Virus record (IMG/VR): IMGVR_UViG_3300044699_000109
Location: 1-22,990 of that record
Length of the DNA: 22,990 nt
Source: a virus
Reading direction: 5' to 3' (one strand)
Below the pieces are notes generated by a model. The model saw only the letters and a program-made list of their open reading frames with translations. It had not been told where the DNA came from and searched no databases. The translations under genes and the position numbers were made by a program. How positions within the stretch are numbered: position 1 is the stretch's first letter; each line of letters starts with the position of its first letter. This document shows positions 5,883 through 14,215 of this stretch, one piece after another.

Positions 5883-7066
5883 AGAAGTCGGTGGCCGGGC
5901 AAGTCGTGGGCGCACAAATGGTGAGCGCCACCGATGGATCCGCTTTCACCAGCGCCGTCACAGTCTCCGTCACGGGCGACGGCGGCACGCAGGCGACAGG
6001 CTCAGTAGGTTCTGGCGCCTGCACGCACGAAGGTAACGGCTTTCACACCTATGCCCCCGCACAAGCCGAGACGAACTACGACCACGTCGCTTTCACCTTC
6101 ACCGGCTCAGGTGCGGTGCCCGCCACGGTGCAGATCTATACGACCTTCCCGCAGACCGGGGACAGCTTCGCGCGCGTGGGTGCGCCAGTGGGCGCCTCCA
6201 TCTCGGCAGACGTGGCTGCGGTCAAGGCAGTACTGCCATCGGCCCTGGTCAGTGGCCGTATCGATGCAAGCGTCGGCGCGATGGCGGCGAACGTGCTCAC
6301 CGCTACAGCCATTGCCGCGGATGCCATCACAGATGCCAAGGTCGCAAGCGACGTGACGATCGCCTCGGTGACGGGTGCTGTCGGTTCGATCGCCAGCGGT
6401 GGAATCACGGCGGCCAGTTTCGCAGCAGACGCCATTACGGCGGCGAAGGTCGCTGCCGACGTCGGAACGGAAATCGGCACGGCCGTTTGGGGCCACCACT
6501 ACGCGCTTGCTTACGGCCGGCACCAATATCGCCCTGGCCAAGGGAACCGGCGTGACGGGGTTCAACGATCTGGACGCCGCCGGGCTCGAAGTGCCGTAGG
6601 CCTCGCGTCCGCGAATCTCGATACGCAGATCGCAACGCTTGCCACGGCGGCGAACCTTTCCACAGTTGCCGGTTACCTCGATACCGAAGTGGCCGCCACG
6701 CTCGCCATTGCGAACAAACTCGACACTGCCATGGAGCTTGACGGCGCCGTCTATCGCTTTACCACGAACGCACTCGAGCTTGCGCCAGCGGGGGGCGCCG
6801 GCCTCGATGCAGCGGGTGTGCGCGCTGCATTGGGGCTGGCTTCTGCGAATCTCGACACGCAACTGGATGCCCTGCCAACCAATGCCGAGCTGGCAACAGC
6901 CCTTGGCACAGCAGACGATGCAGTGCTGACCGTAGTGAATGCGATCAAGACGAAGACAGACAGCCTGACATTCACGGTCGCCAACCAGCTCGATGCAAAC
7001 ATCCAGAGTGTCAACAGCGCCAACGTCACGGGCGACGGGCAACCCGGATCGGAATGGGGGCCGTGA
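5879..7066 (+). CDS. Tail-fibre-like protein with repeats
   Basis: 395 residues from GTG 5879, which overlaps the previous stop. The N-terminal part (MKKSVAGQVVGAQMVS...VTVSVTGDGGTQA) is a beta domain seen at the start of phage fibre-like proteins. It is followed by a long alanine/serine-rich region with helical repeats such as TAIAADAIT, AASFAADAIT and GLASANLDTQ, typical of trimeric fibre shafts. GLASANLDTQ occurs twice (6599-6628 and 6833-6862). Between about 6494 and 6595 the listed frame reads unlike the rest (Arg/Gln-rich), while the adjacent frame gives TRLLTAGTNIALAKGTGVTGFNDLDAAG, so a pair of compensating indels is likely. No adhesin tip domain was recognised, so it may be a fibre stem or a linker to the next protein. 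Confidence 0.6.
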   Translation: MKKSVAGQVVGAQMVSATDGSAFTSAVTVSVTGDGGTQATGSVGSGACTHEGNGFHTYAPAQAETNYDHVAFTFTGSGAVPATVQIYTTFPQTGDSFARVGAPVGASISADVAAVKAVLPSALVSGRIDASVGAMAANVLTATAIAADAITDAKVASDVTIASVTGAVGSIASGGITAASFAADAITAAKVAADVGTEIGTAVWGHHYALAYGRHQYRPGQGNRRDGVQRSGRRRARSAVGLASANLDTQIATLATAANLSTVAGYLDTEVAATLAIANKLDTAMELDGAVYRFTTNALELAPAGGAGLDAAGVRAALGLASANLDTQLDALPTNAELATALGTADDAVLTVVNAIKTKTDSLTFTVANQLDANIQSVNSANVTGDGQPGSEWGP

Positions 7067-7600
7067 TTGGCAGACAAATGGGGCGGTTCCTTTGGCAGTT
7101 GGCTCAACAGTTGGAGCGGCGCATCTCCTCAGATTGGAGACCCCGACACGTGGGGCACTTCTTGGGGCGGCGTGGGCGGTGCGTGGGGCTATTCGTGGAT
7201 CGGCTCACAGGTGGAGGAGCCGTCCGAGCCTGCCGGCAGCGGCGGCTTCCTCTACGACTATGGGCTGTACCTTCGTCGGGCAGCGAAGAAGCGTCGCCGG
7301 CAGAAAGAACTCGAAGAGGAGGCGCGCGCCCTCAAGGACAAAGTCGACCGGGAGATCGCAGAGCTTCTGCGCCTGCAGGAAGTCGAGGACGAAAAACGCG
7401 ACAACCTCGCGCGCCTGCAACGACTCGTCCAGAAACACTCGAAGGATGCGCTGGAATTATCAGATCGCGCCAAGATCGCGTACGTACGTGCCTTGACGCA
7501 AGCCAACTTCAGTGCATTGGAAGCGCTCGACCGGGAACTGCAGCGGATGATCGAAGAGGAAGAGATCACGGCCCTGATGATTCTGCTGAACGAGGACTGA
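7067..7600 (+). CDS. Coiled-coil virion protein with Gly/Trp-rich N-terminus
   Basis: 177 residues. I propose TTG 7067, which follows the previous stop directly, because the next residues ADKWGGSFGSWLNSW continue a regular pattern; no better start lies downstream. Residues 1-45 are Gly/Trp/Ser-rich (WGTSWGGVGGAWGYSW), an aromatic motif typical of fibre or receptor-contact tips. Residues 70-150 form a long charged coiled coil (RRQKELEEEARALKDKVD..., EVEDEKRDNLARLQRLVQ). The pairing of an aromatic head with a coiled-coil stem suggests a trimeric fibre accessory or a fibre chaperone. The family was not recognised. Confidence 0.55.
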   Translation: MADKWGGSFGSWLNSWSGASPQIGDPDTWGTSWGGVGGAWGYSWIGSQVEEPSEPAGSGGFLYDYGLYLRRAAKKRRRQKELEEEARALKDKVDREIAELLRLQEVEDEKRDNLARLQRLVQKHSKDALELSDRAKIAYVRALTQANFSALEALDRELQRMIEEEEITALMILLNED

Positions 7601-7601
7601 G

Positions 7602-7949
7602 ATGACCGCCGCCACCGCCATCTACTTCAGCACCCCCACGCGCAAGGTCAACGAGCGCAGCGTGATGACCATCGTCGCGCGCTTCCGCGATCGATCTGCA
7701 GGCACTGACGTGACGCCGACTAACGTCAGGTACCGCCTCGACGGAGAGTGCGGAGAGATCCTGGGATGGACCACCGCTACTCCGGGAACCACGGCCACCA
7801 TCACGCTCACGCCTGCGCAGACCGCCGTGCTCAACGGCTCGCGCAATATCGAGACGAAGACGCTGTCTGTGGCCGCTGATTACGGCCTCGCAACCCAGTT
7901 CGTCGAGAGCATGGACTTTCAGGTTCGCAATCAGCCGTATACGTCATGA
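7602..7949 (+). CDS. Small beta-rich virion protein
   Basis: 115 residues from ATG 7602, one base after the previous stop. Alternating hydrophobic strands are evident (AIYFSTP, VMTIVARFRD, VRYRLDG, TATITLTPAQTAVL, ETKTLSVAADYG, SMDFQVRNQ). The overall pattern, with TPTNVRYRLD and TP.QTA.LN, resembles small Ig-like or beta-sandwich proteins in phage tail clusters that carry a 'VTPTnvry' motif. It is the last gene before the packaging module. The function is not assigned; it is probably a virion decoration. Confidence 0.55.
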   Translation: MTAATAIYFSTPTRKVNERSVMTIVARFRDRSAGTDVTPTNVRYRLDGECGEILGWTTATPGTTATITLTPAQTAVLNGSRNIETKTLSVAADYGLATQFVESMDFQVRNQPYTS

Positions 7950-7982
7950 CTGAATCACCTGTGAGACAATAGGTTAAAGGTT

Positions 7983-8276
7983 GTGTCAACCGGGGGCGCA
8001 CCACAAGGAAATCAGAACGCCAGGAAGGCGAAGCTCTGGGAGCAAGCTCTCAAGCGGCCCCTTGCGCGCGCATCGAATGCGACGGTCGACGCCGGGCTCG
8101 ACAAAGTTGCCGACGTCGTCGTTGCTCAGGCGATGGAAGGCAACAAGGACGCATGGGCCGAGATCGGCAATCGCGTCGACGGCAAGGTGCCACAAGCCAT
8201 CATCGGAGGCGGAGAGGACGATCCGGCCATCAAGGTCGAAGAGATCGTGATCCGGGCTATCGATGGCAGCTCTTGA
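7983..8276 (+). CDS. Small terminase subunit-like protein
   Basis: 97 residues. GTG 7983 follows an AAAGG box. The N-terminus STGGAPQGNQNARKAK is a DNA-binding-like motif (G.P.GNQNA) seen in phage small terminases and related DUF5681-like proteins. Next comes a helical core, ASNATVDAGLDKVADVVVAQAMEGNKDAWAEIGNRVDGK, then PQAIIGGGEDD. It lies directly upstream of the large terminase, overlapping it by 14 bases, the classic place for TerS. It would recognise the packaging site and regulate the large-subunit ATPase and nuclease. It is shorter than P22 gp3 (162 residues), so the assignment rests on motif and position. Confidence 0.7.
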   Translation: MSTGGAPQGNQNARKAKLWEQALKRPLARASNATVDAGLDKVADVVVAQAMEGNKDAWAEIGNRVDGKVPQAIIGGGEDDPAIKVEEIVIRAIDGSS

Positions 8277-9537
8277 AATCGAACTGCCACGTAAAGCCAC
8301 CGAGACGCTGGTTCCCAAGGCGCGCTTCAAGGTTCTGTACGGGGGCCGAGATAGCGCGAAGTCATGGTCGATCGCTCGCATGCTGCTGGCCCGTGGCCGG
8401 GCCAAACCTGAGCGCATCCTGTGTACGCGCGAGGTGCAGAAGTCGATTGCCGAATCGGTGCACCAGTTGCTGAAAGACCAGGTGGCCGCGCTCGGCATGA
8501 GCGACTTCTACGACGTGCAGCAGAACTACATTCACGGCCAGAACGGCACGCAGATCAGCTTCCACGGCCTGTCGGGCCAGACCGCGAATAGCATCAAGTC
8601 ATTCGAGGGCACGACGATCTGCTGGGTCGAGGAAGCCCAGACAATTACCAAGCGATCGTGGGACCTGCTCGAGCCGACGATTCGTGCGCCTGACTCCGAG
8701 ATCTGGGTGAGCTTCAACCCGGACATGGACACGGACGAGACCTATAAGCGCTTCGTCACGAGCGAGCAGCCGAACAGCATCGTCACGATGATGAACTGGC
8801 AGGACAACCCGTGGCGCTCCAAGGTTCTGGATGCTGCCCGGGAGAAGATGCAACGTGAGGACCCCGACAACTACGCCCATATCTACGGCGGAATGTGTCG
8901 TGCGGCTGTTGAGGGCGCGATCTACTTCAACGAAGTCTCCAAGCTCCGTGCCACCCACCGACTCTGCAACGTGCCATACGACCCGATGCTTAAAGTGCAT
9001 GTCGTGGCTGATCTGGGTCGAAACGACTACATGGCGCTGCTGCTCGTGCAGCGACTCGCCAGCGAGATCCGCATCATCCGGTACATCGAGGACCGCTTGC
9101 GAGACATCCCGAGCTACAGTCAGGAGCTTTACGACCTGAAGCTCAACTGGGGCAAGGTCTGGATACCCCACGACGGGCGCGCCAAGACGCTCACGAGTGC
9201 GAGCAATCCACTCGGTGCCTCAGCCGAAGAGCAGTTCCAGAAGCTCGGCTGGGATGTTGAGATCGTGGATAACGTCGACCGGGAGCAGGGCATCAGGAAG
9301 ACGCGCGAAGTGTTCCCGCGCTTCTACATCGATAAGACGCACGCAAGCGAACTCCTGAGCCGGCTCGGACGCTATCGCCGCCGGGTCAATGCGGACGGTC
9401 AGGCGGGCGATCCCATGCACACCGACGACAGCAACGGCGCGGACGGCACGCGCTACCTCGCGCTCGTCGCCGACCAGCTCAGCAATGACAACCATGCGGT
9501 CGTCAATCCCTATCGCAACTTCAGGCGGGCCATGTGA
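8263..9537 (+). CDS. Terminase large subunit (Terminase_3 / Sf6-P22-like)
   Basis: 424 residues, intact. The N-terminal ATPase has a Walker A-like GGRDSAKS at 27-34, Walker B ICWVEEAQ at about 119-126, and the coupling motif WVSFNP near 146-151. The C-terminal nuclease has VVADLG near residue 248 and further acidic residues in HTDDSNGADGTRY, the RNase H-like metal cluster. These, with the start-to-end pattern YGGRDSAKSW...LCTREVQ...SIKSFEG...CWVEEA, match the Terminase_3 family, including Sf6 gp2. It drives ATP-powered packaging and cuts the concatemer (headful). The Walker A has Asp and Ala where Gly-Ser-Gly-Lys is usual; Lys and Ser are kept. It overlaps the small subunit and precedes the portal, as expected. 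Confidence 0.93.
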   Translation: MAALEIELPRKATETLVPKARFKVLYGGRDSAKSWSIARMLLARGRAKPERILCTREVQKSIAESVHQLLKDQVAALGMSDFYDVQQNYIHGQNGTQISFHGLSGQTANSIKSFEGTTICWVEEAQTITKRSWDLLEPTIRAPDSEIWVSFNPDMDTDETYKRFVTSEQPNSIVTMMNWQDNPWRSKVLDAAREKMQREDPDNYAHIYGGMCRAAVEGAIYFNEVSKLRATHRLCNVPYDPMLKVHVVADLGRNDYMALLLVQRLASEIRIIRYIEDRLRDIPSYSQELYDLKLNWGKVWIPHDGRAKTLTSASNPLGASAEEQFQKLGWDVEIVDNVDREQGIRKTREVFPRFYIDKTHASELLSRLGRYRRRVNADGQAGDPMHTDDSNGADGTRYLALVADQLSNDNHAVVNPYRNFRRAM

Positions 9538-9591
9538 TGAGTTCGAGCAACGTTGTTACAACCGCTCGTCGGCGCGCAGGAACGAAATAAC

Positions 9592-11855
9592 ATGGCTGAC
9601 GACTCAGACAAAGAACCGGGAAAGCTCGACAAAAAAGCGCTACTCAAGCGCATCCGCGAGCGCTGCACCGCCATGATTGAGGGCGATCGGGAGAACCGCG
9701 AGGATGCGAAGGCGGACATCCGCTTCGTGTCCGTGCCGGTGTGAGCAGTGGGATGCGAGGGTAAAGCAGGCCCGTAATGGGCGCCCCTGCTATGAGTTCG
9801 ACAAACTGTCGATCAAGGCCCAGCGCGTCACCAATGAGATGCGCGCCAACCGCCCGGCCGGCAAGGTGCGTGCGGTGGAGGACACCGATAAGCCTACCGC
9901 CACGGTACGCGAGGGTATCTGCAGAAACCTCGCCAACGTCAGCGACCTCGACACTATCTGCGATTACGCCGGGATGTACCAGACCGAAGGCGGCATGGGC
10001 GCTTGGCGTGTGGTCACGGAATATGTGCCGGACACCCTGAAGAAGCAGCGTATTCGGGCAAAACCCATCCCAAATCCGTTTTGTCTGTACTGGGATGAAA
10101 GCTCGACCGATCCGCTGAAGCGCGATGCGCGCGATTGGTGCCTCATCGATTCACTTCCGAAGTCCGTATATGCCGCCAAGTACGGCAAGAAAGCCAAGAA
10201 GGTGAGCTTCGAGCCCGGCGACTGCGCGGACGATCCGGACTGGGACAACGAGGAGGAAATTCGCGTCTGTGAGTATTGGTACAAGGAAACTTATGAAAAG
10301 GAGTTGTGGCTCCTTCAGAACGGCAAAACGATAGATCCTGCCAAGGAAGAGAAGCGCCGACCAGGCAGCCTGGCTCAGCTCGAAACAATGGTTAAGGAAA
10401 AGGGTCAGGTTGACTGCGATCGCATCATGATGTGCATCGCGTCTGGTGACGCCATCATCGAAGGGCCGCTTGAGCAGGCCGGGCGTAACCACCGTTTCAT
10501 CGTCGTGCACGGTGCGTGGAAGATTGTGGACGGCAAGCCCAAATGGTGGGGAATAGTCCGCAAATCGAAGGACGCGCAAAAGAGCTACAACGTTGAACGC
10601 ACGGCATACGTCGAGGACACCGCGTCGCCCAACAATCAATTCTGGGCAACCGCCAAGCAGGCGGCAGGACAGACCGATACCTGGGATCGCGCGCAGACCG
10701 AAAACCTGCCTTATATGCTTTACAACGCTGACCCGCAGGCGCCTGGTCCTCCGCAAAGGATGCAATCGACGCCAGTCCCGCGGCTCGCGTGCAGGCCATG
10801 ATGATGGCTGATCAGGAGATGAAGGACGTAACAGGCGTCCTATGACGCTGCGCTGGGTGAACGCTCAAACGAGAAGTCTGGCGTCGCGATCAGCCGTCGA
10901 GAGCAACAGACGCAGCTCGTCAACTTCAACTATCCCGACAACATGGCGAAGGGCGTCCAGCGCACGTGGGAGATCTTTAATGACCTCATCGGCGAGGTGA
11001 TGGATACCGAGCAGATCACGCGCACGCTGGGTGTGGATGGCGCAGAGGATTACGTCAAGGTCAATACAGTCGGAATGGATGAGAAGGGGCAGCCGATCAT
11101 CGTCAATGACCTGACCACGGGCGAGTTCGACATTACGGTGACGGTGGGTCCGAGCTATGCGACGCAGGCGCAGGAGGCAAGCGAGTATTACTCGACGATG
11201 GCGCAGGCCGATCCGCTGCTGATGCAGACAGCTCCAGACCTCGTGTACAAGGCCGCGCAAACGCCGTATGCCGATGAGATCGCGGAACGACGCCGCGCAA
11301 TGCTACCGCCTCCGATTCTAGAGATCATCAACAAGGACAAGAAGCTGCCGCCTGAAGTGACCGCGGCCATGCAGCAGGTCAAGCAGATGCAGGACATGGT
11401 CGCCCAGCATGCGCAGCTCGTGCAGGCTGCGGCGGCTGAAGCGGACAAGAGCAAGGGCGAAGTCGAGAAAGCGATCAGTGACCTGAACGTCAAGCGCTGC
11501 GCAGTTCGATGCCGACGTGGCAAAGTCGCTCGCCCAGCTTGCGCAGAAAGAGGCTGGGCTCGTATTGCAGGAAGCGAAGATGGTTGCCGGAGCTGCAACC
11601 GAGGAGGCCGACTCCACGCGCGAACAGCTTGCCAGCGACGTGCAGAACGCGGTGAGCGAGATCGGGCAGCGCTCGAGCGAGTTCCTGCAGCAGGCGTTGC
11701 AGTCGCTCGCCCAGATCCATGCGTCGAGCCAGCCACAGGTCGTCATGCAGCCCCAGCCGCTTCGCCCGCGCATCAAGGCGATCCAGCGTGGCCCGAACGG
11801 CACGCTCATTCCCCAGTACGAGGATGCGACGCCGGTTGCAGGGGCGATGCAATGA
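9592..11855 (+). CDS. Portal protein, P22 gp1-like, frameshifted
   Basis: Composite of about 754 residues (P22 gp1 has 725). ATG 9592 has an AGG about 12 bases upstream. It begins MADDSDKEPGKLDKK. After frame changes near 9735-9745 it reads EQWDARVKQARNGRPCYEFDK...VTNEMRANRP and GGMGAWRVVTEY, matching P22 gp1's QWDDW, VSEMRQNP and GVGAWRLVTDY. Further changes near 10745-10797 and 10839-10841 lead to VQAMMMADQEMKDVTG, YDAALGERSNEKSGVAI, RTWEIFNDLIGEV, VGPSYATQAQEA, and one more near 11500 opens an Ala/Gln-rich helical C-terminus (QFDADVAKSLAQLAQKEAG), the P22-style barrel. The dodecameric portal is the DNA entry and exit port of the capsid. A real decay of so essential a gene is unlikely, so these are probably sequence errors. 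Confidence 0.85.
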
Positions 11856-12022
11856 GCCGCCCGCGCAAGCTCAGTGACGAGCAACTGGCGCGTGCACGTG
11901 CCGCACAGGAGCGTCGCCGGGTGCTGCTCGACGAACTGCGCGCGCTTCCGACGCTTCGCCAATACGCACGCGAGTGGCACTGCACTGAAAGACTGCTCTG
12001 GGCCAAACTTCAGTCTTCGTGA
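11852..12022 (+). CDS. Small HTH-like protein between portal and scaffold
   Basis: 56 residues from ATG 11852, overlapping the portal stop (ATGA). MSRPRKLSDEQLARARAAQERRRVLLDELRALPTL is helical and basic; LRQYAREWHCTERLLWAKL has the spacing of an HTH (helix, turn with His-Cys-Thr, second helix). A chance frame is less likely because the start overlaps the stop, as in most genes here. The function is unknown; a regulator or small DNA-binding protein within the head operon is an inference. No family was recognised. Confidence 0.5.
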   Translation: MSRPRKLSDEQLARARAAQERRRVLLDELRALPTLRQYAREWHCTERLLWAKLQSS

Positions 12023-12082
12023 AGAAACCCGGCTAAGCCTAGCTTGTGCGCACCGTCTTAACCACGGGCCTCTATACGCTCA

Positions 12083-12910
12083 ATGAGCGCGACTGCCGAT
12101 GATGTCGCTGCAACAACTGCCGAAGCCCCTCCAGTAGCGGATGCGAACGAGCCGGAGCCACAGCAGGGTGCGGAATCAGCCCCCGCCGTCAGCAATACGG
12201 ACGAAGAAACGACCCGAGTCCTCGACCCGGTTCAGAAACGTATTGATGAGCTGACTCGCAGAAGGTACGACGCCGAACGGGATGCACAGTACTGGCGGGA
12301 GCAGGCGCAACGCGCGCAGGCCCCCAAGCCGGAACCGCCCCCGGTCGAAGCACCTCAGGCGACCGGCAAGACCCTCGCTGACTTTGCGTACGACGAATCG
12401 AAGTATCAGGACTATCTCTTCAAGCAGGCCGAGGCGCGAGCCGTCGCAGCTGCCGAGAAGGTCCTGACGCAGAAGCAGACCGAGACCGCTCGCTTTCAGA
12501 CCGTGACCGCTCACAAAGAGCGCGAGGCGGAGTTTGCGAAGAAGGTCCCGGACTACTTCGAGGTCGCCCACTATGCACCGATCACCGAATCCATGGCGGA
12601 AATCATCATGGATTCGGACAACAGCGCCGAGCTTGCCTATCACCTGGGGAAAAACCGACAGGTTGCATTGAATCTCGCCCGACTCTCACCGTTGCAACAG
12701 GCGCGGGAGATCGGCCGGATCGAGGCGAAACTGGCGGCGAAGCCTACCCCTGCTGCAGTCAGTGGAGCGCCGCCGCCGGCCCCACGCCTCGAGAACGCAG
12801 GTAATCCCGGAGGGTCTGCCAAACCAGATGCCCCCGAGAGCGACAAGCTTTCAGATGCGGAGTGGACCCGGCTGCGGAACAAGCAAGTCGCCAAGCAGCG
12901 AGGCAAGTAG
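12083..12910 (+). CDS. Scaffolding protein (P22 gp8-like)
   Basis: 275 residues (P22 gp8 has 303), intact. The N-terminal 80 residues are acidic and disordered (PPVADANEPEPQQ...), then comes a helical charged middle with PVQKRIDELTRRRYDAERDAQYWREQAQ, typical of phage scaffolds, and KTLADFAYDESKYQDYLF. The C-terminus is Pro/Ala-rich and ends basic (RNKQVAKQRGK), consistent with a coat-binding helix-turn-helix tail. It lies between portal and coat, its place in P22-type phages. It guides coat assembly into procapsids and is then released. The primary sequence of scaffolds is poorly conserved, so the family call rests on composition, order and these motifs. Confidence 0.8.
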   Translation: MSATADDVAATTAEAPPVADANEPEPQQGAESAPAVSNTDEETTRVLDPVQKRIDELTRRRYDAERDAQYWREQAQRAQAPKPEPPPVEAPQATGKTLADFAYDESKYQDYLFKQAEARAVAAAEKVLTQKQTETARFQTVTAHKEREAEFAKKVPDYFEVAHYAPITESMAEIIMDSDNSAELAYHLGKNRQVALNLARLSPLQQAREIGRIEAKLAAKPTPAAVSGAPPPAPRLENAGNPGGSAKPDAPESDKLSDAEWTRLRNKQVAKQRGK

Positions 12911-12913
12911 TCC

Positions 12914-14182
12914 GTGGCCAACAATCTTCTGACCAACCTCATCATCACGCGTGAGGCCGCCCGAGTTCTGCACCAGGAAGGCACCTTCCTCACGAGTGTG
13001 AATCGGGAATATCGCGACGAGTTCGCGAAGTCCGGCATGAAAGCCGGTGACACCATCAACATGCGCCTGCCCAGCAAGTACACGGTGCGTACCAACGCGA
13101 CGTTCGCCGGTCAGGATCACTTCGAGCGCTCGACCCCGCTCGCTGTCCTCAGCCAGTACGGTGTCGACGTGTCCTTCACCACGAAGGACCGCACTCTTTC
13201 GCTCGATGACTACAGCAAGCGCGTGCTGCGCCCTGCGATGAAGCAGCTTGCGGCCAAAATCGAGTTCGACGCGCTCACCGCCGCGTACAAGGTCGTGAAC
13301 AACGGCGTCAACGCGACGACCAACACGGTGATGACCTATCGCTCGTTCCAGAAGATGGGACAGCGCCTGACGGACGAGCTCGCCCCGATCGCCAACCGCA
13401 CGGCGATCCTCGCGCCGGCAAGCGTCGTGGAGTTCCTCGACACCACCAAGGGCCTGTTCGCGGCTCAGAGCAACCTCAACGAGCAGTTCCGCGAAGGCAT
13501 GATGGGCCGCACGGGCGGCCTCGACGTCGGCGAGAACACGCTGCTGCCGCCGCATACCACGGGCACGATGGCAGGCTCGCCGCTCACCTTCGGTGCGGCG
13601 CTGGGCCTTTCGACGACGGCCAACTCGTGGGTCTCAACCACGGCGCTGTCGATCACGGGCGCCACGGCCACCGGTACGGTCAAGGCGGGCGATATCATCA
13701 CGCTGTCGGGCGTGTTCGCGGTGCATCCGGAGTCGAAGGCCAACAGCGGTCGCCTGCAGCAGTTCGTGGTACAGGCCGACGTCACGATGACGACGGCCAC
13801 CAGCACCTACACGGTGACGGTGAAGCCGGCCCTCATCTGGGGCTCAGGCAACGCGTTTCAGAACGTGGCGCTGTCGGGCGTGTCAGATACGAGCGCGCTC
13901 ACGGTCACCCGTCTGGGTGCTTCGGCTACGGCCTTCGCGCAGGATCTCGCCTTCCATCAGGATGCCTTTGCGTTCGCCTCGGTCGACCTCGAGGACATGA
14001 CGCCGTACGGCGCGGCCTGTTCGCGGGCGGTCTCGGACAACATCTCCATACGGTTCATCCAGCAGTACGCCGTGGGCAGTGACACGGTCGCCGGCCGCTT
14101 CGACGTGCTGTGGGGATTCGCGCCGCTCCTGCCGGAGCTCGCAGTCCGGCATCTGACGACTCTGTCCCTCCTCAACACGTAA
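12914..14182 (+). CDS. Major capsid protein, P22 coat (gp5) family
   Basis: 422 residues (P22 gp5 has 430), intact, from GTG 12914. It starts ANNLLTNLIITREAARVLHQEGTF, then EYRDEFAKSGMKAGDTINMRLPSKYTVR, the strongest signature of the P22 coat family in HK97-fold phages. Residues 1-220 and about 345-422 form the HK97 core; residues about 225-345 (SITGATATGTVKAGDIITLSG...YTVTVKPAL) are beta-rich and fit the inserted telokin-like I-domain. It ends AVRHLTTLSLLNT. It would form the T=7 shell with the scaffold just upstream, and a terminator follows. GTG is the only sensible start after the scaffold stop. Confidence 0.93.
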   Translation: MANNLLTNLIITREAARVLHQEGTFLTSVNREYRDEFAKSGMKAGDTINMRLPSKYTVRTNATFAGQDHFERSTPLAVLSQYGVDVSFTTKDRTLSLDDYSKRVLRPAMKQLAAKIEFDALTAAYKVVNNGVNATTNTVMTYRSFQKMGQRLTDELAPIANRTAILAPASVVEFLDTTKGLFAAQSNLNEQFREGMMGRTGGLDVGENTLLPPHTTGTMAGSPLTFGAALGLSTTANSWVSTTALSITGATATGTVKAGDIITLSGVFAVHPESKANSGRLQQFVVQADVTMTTATSTYTVTVKPALIWGSGNAFQNVALSGVSDTSALTVTRLGASATAFAQDLAFHQDAFAFASVDLEDMTPYGAACSRAVSDNISIRFIQQYAVGSDTVAGRFDVLWGFAPLLPELAVRHLTTLSLLNT

Positions 14183-14185
14183 CGA

Positions 14186-14213
14186 AAGGGGGCCCGGGAA
14201 ACCGGGCCCTTCT
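14186..14213 (+). terminator. Hairpin terminator after the coat gene
   Basis: GGGCCCGG (14190-14197), GAAA loop, CCGGGCCC (14202-14209) form a perfect 8-bp GC stem, extended by AA/TT pairs, with a stable GNRA tetraloop and a short TTCT afterwards. Its place 4 bases after the coat stop fits a terminator or attenuator that keeps coat mRNA high. The weak U-tract suggests incomplete termination, so downstream genes may still be read. Confidence 0.7.
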
Positions 14214-14215
14214 AC

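Noticed and set aside
6107-7042. Minus-strand open frame of 311 residues
   Set aside because: It mirrors the Ala-rich fibre-like protein; composition is Arg/Cys/Gly-biased with no motifs.
9730-11510. Programmed ribosomal frameshifting in the portal gene
   Set aside because: Four shifts of differing direction, with no slippery heptamer or pseudoknot seen; P22 portal genes are single frames. Sequence error is simpler.
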